Source of the DNA: Polyangia bacterium
GTDB lineage: Bacteria > Myxococcota_A > Polyangia > Nannocystales > Nannocystaceae
Assembly: GCA_030424595.1 (NCBI GenBank)
Contig: JAUHWG010000012.1
Coordinates: 186,001-250,000 of the forward strand
Length of the DNA stretch: 64,000 nucleotides
Direction: 5' to 3'
Position numbers and translations under genes: made by a program. The notes under the pieces are model-generated. The model had not been told where the DNA came from. It ran no database searches and saw nothing but the letters and a program-made list of their open reading frames with translations. Positions 59,995 through 64,000 of this stretch are shown here, piece by piece. The first letter of the stretch is position 1; each line of letters begins with the position of its first letter.

Positions 59995-60732
59995 CTACAC
60001 AGCGACCGAGAGTCCGGAGGCGCCGAGCATCCCGAGGATCCAGCCGACCAGCCCCGCGACCAGGGCGATCAGGAGCAGCGGCCCGACCCAGCGGGCGATC
60101 TGCACCGCCCGCACCCGCCTCATCATGACCGCCCGATCGTTGAGGTGGGGGAAGGGCTCGTCAGGCGCCGGCACCCCGAGAAATTCGCAGAGCGGCCCCC
60201 AGCCCTGCGCGACCTCAAAGACCAGGAGACGATCGGCGGGGACGACCCGCTTGACCTCAGCGATGTGGTCTTTGAACACCGCGATCGCGTGGTCCCGGTC
60301 CTCAAAGCGACCGTCAAAGGTCGACCACACGCAGGCCTTCGAGACCGAGCGCACCGCCCGAAAGGGCGGAGCGACCCAGGCGAGCCACCTCGGCGAGCGT
60401 ACGCTCAGCTCGAAGATCGTCGTCCGCACGCTCTCGTACCAGCGCTCCGGGTCGCGCACGGAGAGCAGCACCTTGGCCTCGGGGAAGGCCGCCATCAGCT
60501 CTTTGTAGTAGGTGCAGCTCGGCCAGTCGACCGACGCCTGGTAGCCCTCCATCGCGGCGCCCCAGTCGACCGCCTCGCCGCGGCTCGCCGCGAGCCAGAT
60601 CGCGGCGGTCTTGGGCTTTGCCATCACCTCCGTCATATGATGGCACTTGCTGAGCCCCAAGCGCTCGAGCGCAGCCTTGAGCGAGAGAGTTCCGGTCCGT
60701 CCAAAGCCTGCGCCGATCACCTGTAGTGGCAT
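59995..60732 (-). CDS. Sulfotransferase-family protein with C-terminal membrane anchor
   Basis: 245 residues. MPLQVIGAGFGRTGTLSLKAALERLG carries the 5'-phosphosulfate-binding loop (GFGRTGTLSL, residues 9-18) of the Sulfotransfer_4 group; CHHMTEVM, VDWPSCTYYKELMAAFPEAK and VLLSVRDPERWYESVRTTIF (3'-phosphate motif) follow, and then LLVFEVAQGWGPLCEFLGVP. The final 30 residues (WVGPLLLIALVAGLVGWILGML) are a transmembrane helix, so this is a tail-anchored enzyme. It is distinct from the sulfotransferase at 33014. A TANNNT hexamer six bases before the ATG fixes the start. Confidence 0.9.
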   Translation of the reverse strand: MPLQVIGAGFGRTGTLSLKAALERLGLSKCHHMTEVMAKPKTAAIWLAASRGEAVDWGAAMEGYQASVDWPSCTYYKELMAAFPEAKVLLSVRDPERWYESVRTTIFELSVRSPRWLAWVAPPFRAVRSVSKACVWSTFDGRFEDRDHAIAVFKDHIAEVKRVVPADRLLVFEVAQGWGPLCEFLGVPAPDEPFPHLNDRAVMMRRVRAVQIARWVGPLLLIALVAGLVGWILGMLGASGLSVAV

Positions 60733-61044
60733 CGGCCGATCGTACACCCGAGGGACACCAGCGCGGCAGAGACCGGCGAGCTGGAGCGCGCCGATGTGCC
60801 CCGACCGCTGCGAACGCGGCAGCGCCCCCGGTCGCGGGGCGCCGGACGTGCGGCAATACCGCGTCCGGGCCCGACCTCGGCTCCTGACCCCGATCCCGCC
60901 CGTGCATGGCCCTCTGACGACCTCGGGCCATGCTAACCGAGCCGTCCCCGATCTTCTACCGATCACAGCGCTCGGCCATAGACCGGCCCCGACCTCCGGG
61001 AATCGTTGTGAGCCGAACCTTCGCCATGCCAAACATGAAGTGTC
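60733..61044. other. 312-bp divergent intergenic region
   Basis: Between the second sulfotransferase and the kinase-like gene. It holds the hexamer at 60739-60744 and a perfect 9-bp inverted repeat GCATGGCCC (60904-60912) / GGGCCATGC (60925-60933). No gene is seen. Confidence 0.5.
60739..60744 (-). promoter_or_regulatory. TANNNT -10-like hexamer of sulfotransferase gene
   Basis: TACGAT on the minus strand exactly six bases before the ATG at 60732; predicted leaderless. Confidence 0.45.
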
Positions 61045-61953
61045 ATGACCGACCCTTCGCTCGACTCTGCCTTCGCGAGCATCGCTGAGCGCGTAATCCC
61101 CGGCGCTACGCTGCTCGCTCACCGACCGCTCAAGGGTGGTGTCTCCGCGGCCGTGCATGTCCTCGAGATCATGTCCCCGGCTGGAGCTGCGCGCGTGGTG
61201 GTTCGACGTCATGGCGTGGCGAGCTGGAAGCCGCTCGCCGACGATGTGACACAGGCCGAGTTTCAACTCCTGGCCGCCCTGCACGGTCTTGGCTTGCCCG
61301 TTCCAAGGCCGCTCCTGCTCGACGTCTCGGCTCGGCTGCTGCCCTCGCCCTTCTTCGTCATGGAGATGGTCGAGGGTTCGACACATATACCCGAGGACCG
61401 CCTCGACTCCGCTCTGCGTCAGATGGCCGACCTCCTGGCTCACCTCCACTCGCTCGACCTCCGCTCGCTGAGCCTGCCCCTCCTCTCCCAGCGCGAGGAC
61501 CCGATTCAGGGCGCGCTCGAGTTCCTGCCGACCGACGCCGAGTCTGCCCCGCTGCGCGACCTCATCTCCTCCTACGAGCTCCGAACTCCACGGGCGGCGC
61601 TGCTCCACGGCGACTTCTGGCCCGGCAATGTGCTTTGGAGAGAGGCTCAGCTCGCCGCGCTCATCGATTGGGAAGACGCTGCTATCGGGCCAGCAGCCTC
61701 GGACATCGCCTGTTGTCGCGCCGAATTGAACGTAGCCTTCGGTGCTCGTGCCGCCGCTTCCTTTACTGATTACTATCGCGCCGCTAGCGAGGACGACGTC
61801 CACGACCTCCACCTCTGGGACGTCTACGTCGGCTCAGCCGCGCTCGCCACAATGCACGAGTGGGGCTTGCCACCCGAGGTCGAAGCGAGTCGCCGCGAGC
61901 GAACGTCGAGATTCGTCGATCACGCCGCGGAGGCTCTACTGCGCACACTCTGA
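61045..61953 (+). CDS. Aminoglycoside-phosphotransferase-like kinase
   Basis: 302 residues of the APH/choline-kinase fold: an N-lobe with RPLKGGVSAAVHVLEI and ARVVVRRHG, a hinge PFFVMEMVEG, then the catalytic loop LLHGDFWPGNVLW (HGDxxxxN) and the metal-binding IDWEDAAIGPAASDIACC (equivalent of DFG). It would phosphorylate a small hydroxylated molecule; resistance activity cannot be inferred from this fold alone. Codon use is less GC-biased than neighbours (e.g. GAA, TTG, GTA, ACT, GAT, TAT near 61720-61790), suggesting later acquisition. The start lacks both an obvious Shine-Dalgarno and a TANNNT. Confidence 0.88.
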   Translation: MTDPSLDSAFASIAERVIPGATLLAHRPLKGGVSAAVHVLEIMSPAGAARVVVRRHGVASWKPLADDVTQAEFQLLAALHGLGLPVPRPLLLDVSARLLPSPFFVMEMVEGSTHIPEDRLDSALRQMADLLAHLHSLDLRSLSLPLLSQREDPIQGALEFLPTDAESAPLRDLISSYELRTPRAALLHGDFWPGNVLWREAQLAALIDWEDAAIGPAASDIACCRAELNVAFGARAAASFTDYYRAASEDDVHDLHLWDVYVGSAALATMHEWGLPPEVEASRRERTSRFVDHAAEALLRTL

Positions 61954-62004
61954 ACGCCGGCGCGACCGTCGACTCACACGCGAGACGAGCGACCAGCCCT
62001 GAGC

Positions 62005-62112
62005 TCAGGGATCGACTCGGCGGACGAACCCCGCGCTGCCGTCGACCTCCAGCCAGTCGCCGTCCTCGTAGCGGGCGAGGAGCCCCGGGAGCCCGCCGAC
62101 GCAGGGCTTGCC
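62005..62112 (-). pseudogene. Remnant of a PEP-utilizing enzyme C-terminus
   Basis: About 35 codons on the minus strand, starting GKPCVGGLPGLLARYEDGD and ending WLEVDGSAGFVRRVDP then TGA. This resembles the end of the phosphohistidine (swivelling) domain of PEP synthase/pyruvate phosphate dikinase-type enzymes (G-x-P-x-V-G ... DGD-x-V-x-VDG-x-x-G-x-V). No upstream part of such a gene is present, because the FG-GAP gene begins 40 bases away in another frame. Likely a 3' gene fragment left by a rearrangement. Identified by eye only. Confidence 0.4.
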
Positions 62113-62149
62113 GAACCCCGAACCCCGCCCCTCACCGTCTGCGCTCGGC

Positions 62150-64000
62150 TCAGCCCGGGATCATCTCGCAGATCAAGGCCTCGCCGAGCGCCGCGTTGTT
62201 CTCCTCGACACACTCGAAGATGTCGCCGGTGCCGTCGCCCAGATCATCGACCGTGACCTCCGGATCGCTCATCCCGAGCTCCGCAGCCTGGACGGTGAAG
62301 ACGACCACCTCGCCGGTCTTGCCCGGCGGGATCACGTCCTGGGTCACCTCGGTGCCGAGCACCGGTCCGCCCATGCCTGCGCGAAGGGTCAGGGAGATGC
62401 CCGCGGGCGCCTCGACGTTGCCGGCGTTGCGGACCCTGGCGGCGATGTAGGCGACATCGCTGCAATCGTCGGTGCAGGAGCTGAGCACCTCGGCGAGGAG
62501 ATCGATGTAGTCCCCGGGGGGCAGGCCGATGTCCGCCGAGCGGAAGTTGTTGTACTCGGGCCAGTTGGCCGCGGCGACCTTGGGGATCTCGCCGAGGGGG
62601 CCGACGTTGGTGATCGAGTAGGCGTACTGGTTCCAGATCTTGCGACCCGGCGGCCAGGTGTGGTCGGCGTCGCCGTAGACCGTGACCGCGCCGATCGTGT
62701 TGTTGGCGGTGTGGTGACCGAGGACGATCTCGACCTCGCCGTCGTTGTCGACGTCGGCGACCACCGGGTACTCGAGGATCGTCCCGCTCTGGTGGGCGTC
62801 GGAGGAGAACTTCACCGCGCCGTCGAGGCCCGAGAAGAAGCGGATCTTCTGCTCGTCGGCGAAGAGCACCTCGGGGTAGCCGTCCATCTCGAAGTCGAAG
62901 AGGCTGGGCCCGGCGGCGCCGCTGCTGTCGGTGATCGCCGCGGTCCAGATCACGTCGCCGCCCCACTCCATCGCCACCAGCGAGTTTTGGGCCGCGAAGA
63001 GGAGCTCCGGGGTGCCGTCGCCGTCGAGGTCGTCGATCGCCGGCGCGCCCATGTTGCCGGGGTAGTTGAGCGGACCCCAGACCTCCGTGCCGTCGGTCTC
63101 CATGCCGACGACGGTCTTGCCGGTCACCTTGACGATCTCGCCGTCGCCGTCGAGGTCAAAGTCGGCGACCGCGACCATCCCGTCGAGACCGCCGTTTTGC
63201 CAGACGACGTTGCCGTCGACGTCGTAGGCGGCGTTGCCGGTGATGAGCTCGACCTGGCCGTCGAGGTCGAGGTCCGCCGGCACCGACATCGCCCCGTAGC
63301 TCGCGGTCCCGCCCTTGCCGAGCGAGCCCTTGGCGATCAGGTTGCCGGCGGAGTCGATGATGATCCGGGCGACCGTCACCTCGGCGAGGCCGTCGCCGTC
63401 CATGTCGACCACCGACGGGAAGTTGTAGCCGCTGGTCGCGAAGTCCGGGTGGGCGAGGCCGGCAAGGCACCACTTCTCCGCGCCGGTCTGGCCGTTGAGG
63501 GCGCAGACCTTGTTGGAGCCCGCCGTGATCACCTCCGGCCAGCCGTCGCCCTCGAGGTCGCCCAGGGCGATCCCGCTGCCGGCGAGACCGTAGGCGCCGG
63601 GGGCCTCCCAGGCGACGCCGCTGCCGTCGCCCAGGAGGGCTATGACGGCGCCCCCTTGGTAGATCAGGATCACCGGCATGTCGGTCGGGTCGATCGCGCC
63701 GGACTCGTTGGTGTCGACGATCTGACCGGCGGCGACCGGCCCCGCGTAGGAGGAGGAGCCGTACTTCCACTCGATCTCCGGGTTGAAGGAGCCGATCTGG
63801 AGCTCGACGTCGCACTCTTCGTTGAGCGGCACGTCCTCGGGCTCAAAGACCGGCTTGGGATCGCACTCCAGGGGCATCCCGGTGGTGCCGGTGGTCGTCG
63901 GATCGCCGGTGCTCGACGAGCCGGTCTCCTCGTCTGTGGTCGAGCCCGTCGTCCCCGTCGTCTCGCCGTCGGTCGCCGAGCCCCCAGAGGTCGTCCCGGT
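62150..64000 (-). CDS. FG-GAP/VCBS-repeat lipoprotein (5' end outside window)
   Basis: At least 616 residues; the frame is open to the window edge, so the start and signal peptide are missing. The part seen opens with a Thr/Gly/Ser/Asp linker (TTGTTGSTTDEETGSS), then CDPKP and CDVELQ. A run of FG-GAP/VCBS-type calcium-binding blades follows, such as ALGDLEGDGWPEVITAGSN, VVDMDGDGLAEVTVARI, VADFDLDGDGEIVKVTG and VADVDNDGEVEIVLGHH. After the propeller come a Cys pair (SSCTDDCSDVAYIAARVRN) and a CARDB-like domain with GNVEAPAGISLTL, ending CEMIPG. Such proteins are surface adhesins or scaffolds in myxobacteria. Confidence 0.9.
   Translation of the reverse strand, partial: TGTTSGGSATDGETTGTTGSTTDEETGSSSTGDPTTTGTTGMPLECDPKPVFEPEDVPLNEECDVELQIGSFNPEIEWKYGSSSYAGPVAAGQIVDTNESGAIDPTDMPVILIYQGGAVIALLGDGSGVAWEAPGAYGLAGSGIALGDLEGDGWPEVITAGSNKVCALNGQTGAEKWCLAGLAHPDFATSGYNFPSVVDMDGDGLAEVTVARIIIDSAGNLIAKGSLGKGGTASYGAMSVPADLDLDGQVELITGNAAYDVDGNVVWQNGGLDGMVAVADFDLDGDGEIVKVTGKTVVGMETDGTEVWGPLNYPGNMGAPAIDDLDGDGTPELLFAAQNSLVAMEWGGDVIWTAAITDSSGAAGPSLFDFEMDGYPEVLFADEQKIRFFSGLDGAVKFSSDAHQSGTILEYPVVADVDNDGEVEIVLGHHTANNTIGAVTVYGDADHTWPPGRKIWNQYAYSITNVGPLGEIPKVAAANWPEYNNFRSADIGLPPGDYIDLLAEVLSSCTDDCSDVAYIAARVRNAGNVEAPAGISLTLRAGMGGPVLGTEVTQDVIPPGKTGEVVVFTVQAAELGMSDPEVTVDDLGDGTGDIFECVEENNAALGEALICEMIPG

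Noticed and set aside
61045..61953. Calling the APH-like gene an antibiotic-resistance gene
   Set aside because: The HGDxxxxN and DWE motifs only define the kinase fold; the family includes many metabolic kinases, and no substrate-specific motif is visible.

Overview
This looks like a chromosomal segment of a very GC-rich deltaproteobacterium-type myxobacterium, most likely of the Nannocystis/Enhygromyxa/Plesiocystis group. That placement is an inference from several traits: GC-rich third codon positions throughout; many predicted lipoproteins followed by low-complexity Ser/Thr/Gly/Asp linkers; an IgGFc-binding-type lipoprotein; a CFI-box C-terminal protein; FG-GAP and MopE-like motifs; and interspersed housekeeping genes. 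I see no rRNA, tRNA, CRISPR array, phage, integrase or insertion-sequence transposase.

Layout. Positions 37-1786 hold two paralogous lipoproteins built from CX3C cysteine pairs and a small conserved protein. Positions 1929-9470 hold an aldo/keto reductase and a run of envelope proteins. Positions 9608-12433 hold a glyoxalase-fold protein, a DUF7064-like protein and a TPR lipoprotein. Positions 12763-16015 hold two coupled LolC/LolE-type permeases without an ATPase. Positions 16388-24395 hold an outer-membrane protein, a zinc-ribbon membrane protein, TatA, a MltD-type lytic transglycosylase, MoeA, an RluA-type pseudouridine synthase, a PP2C phosphatase and a GNAT acetyltransferase. Positions 24702-32735 hold one-carbon and wall genes: gcvP, murG and fhs, with two unknown proteins. 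Positions 33014-39061 hold a sulfotransferase, a proline-rich envelope protein, an apyrase-like lipoprotein, an IgGFc-binding-type lipoprotein and a small membrane protein. Positions 39212-46221 hold two glutathione transferases, HxlR and LysR regulators, a secreted alpha/beta hydrolase, a DUF1707/LiaF-like protein and a SRPBCC lipoprotein. Positions 46445-50468 hold a molybdenum hydroxylase operon in which the iron-sulfur and molybdopterin subunits are one Tat-targeted polypeptide. Positions 50802-61953 hold a lipoprotein with a RanBP2-type zinc finger, an isochorismatase-AlkB fusion, a membrane sulfatase-fold protein with a MopE-like motif, a Sel1-repeat lipoprotein, an alpha/beta hydrolase, two unknown genes, a second sulfotransferase and an aminoglycoside-phosphotransferase-like kinase. 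The right edge (62150-64000) is the 3' part of an FG-GAP lipoprotein gene.

Functional links. MoeA (molybdenum cofactor) and TatA (export of folded proteins) are both needed by the Tat-targeted Mo-hydroxylase encoded further right. GcvP and Fhs both feed the tetrahydrofolate one-carbon pool. MurG and MltD act on peptidoglycan. The LolC/LolE-type pair would serve the large number of lipoproteins.

Two genome-scale signals stand out between the genes. First, many transcription-unit-leading genes have a TANNNT hexamer exactly 6-8 bases before the start codon with no room for a Shine-Dalgarno sequence, which suggests widespread leaderless transcription. Second, a family of inverted-repeat elements of about 120-170 bp lies in intergenic gaps, often touching stop codons, together with several 8-12 bp minisatellite arrays placed just downstream of genes.
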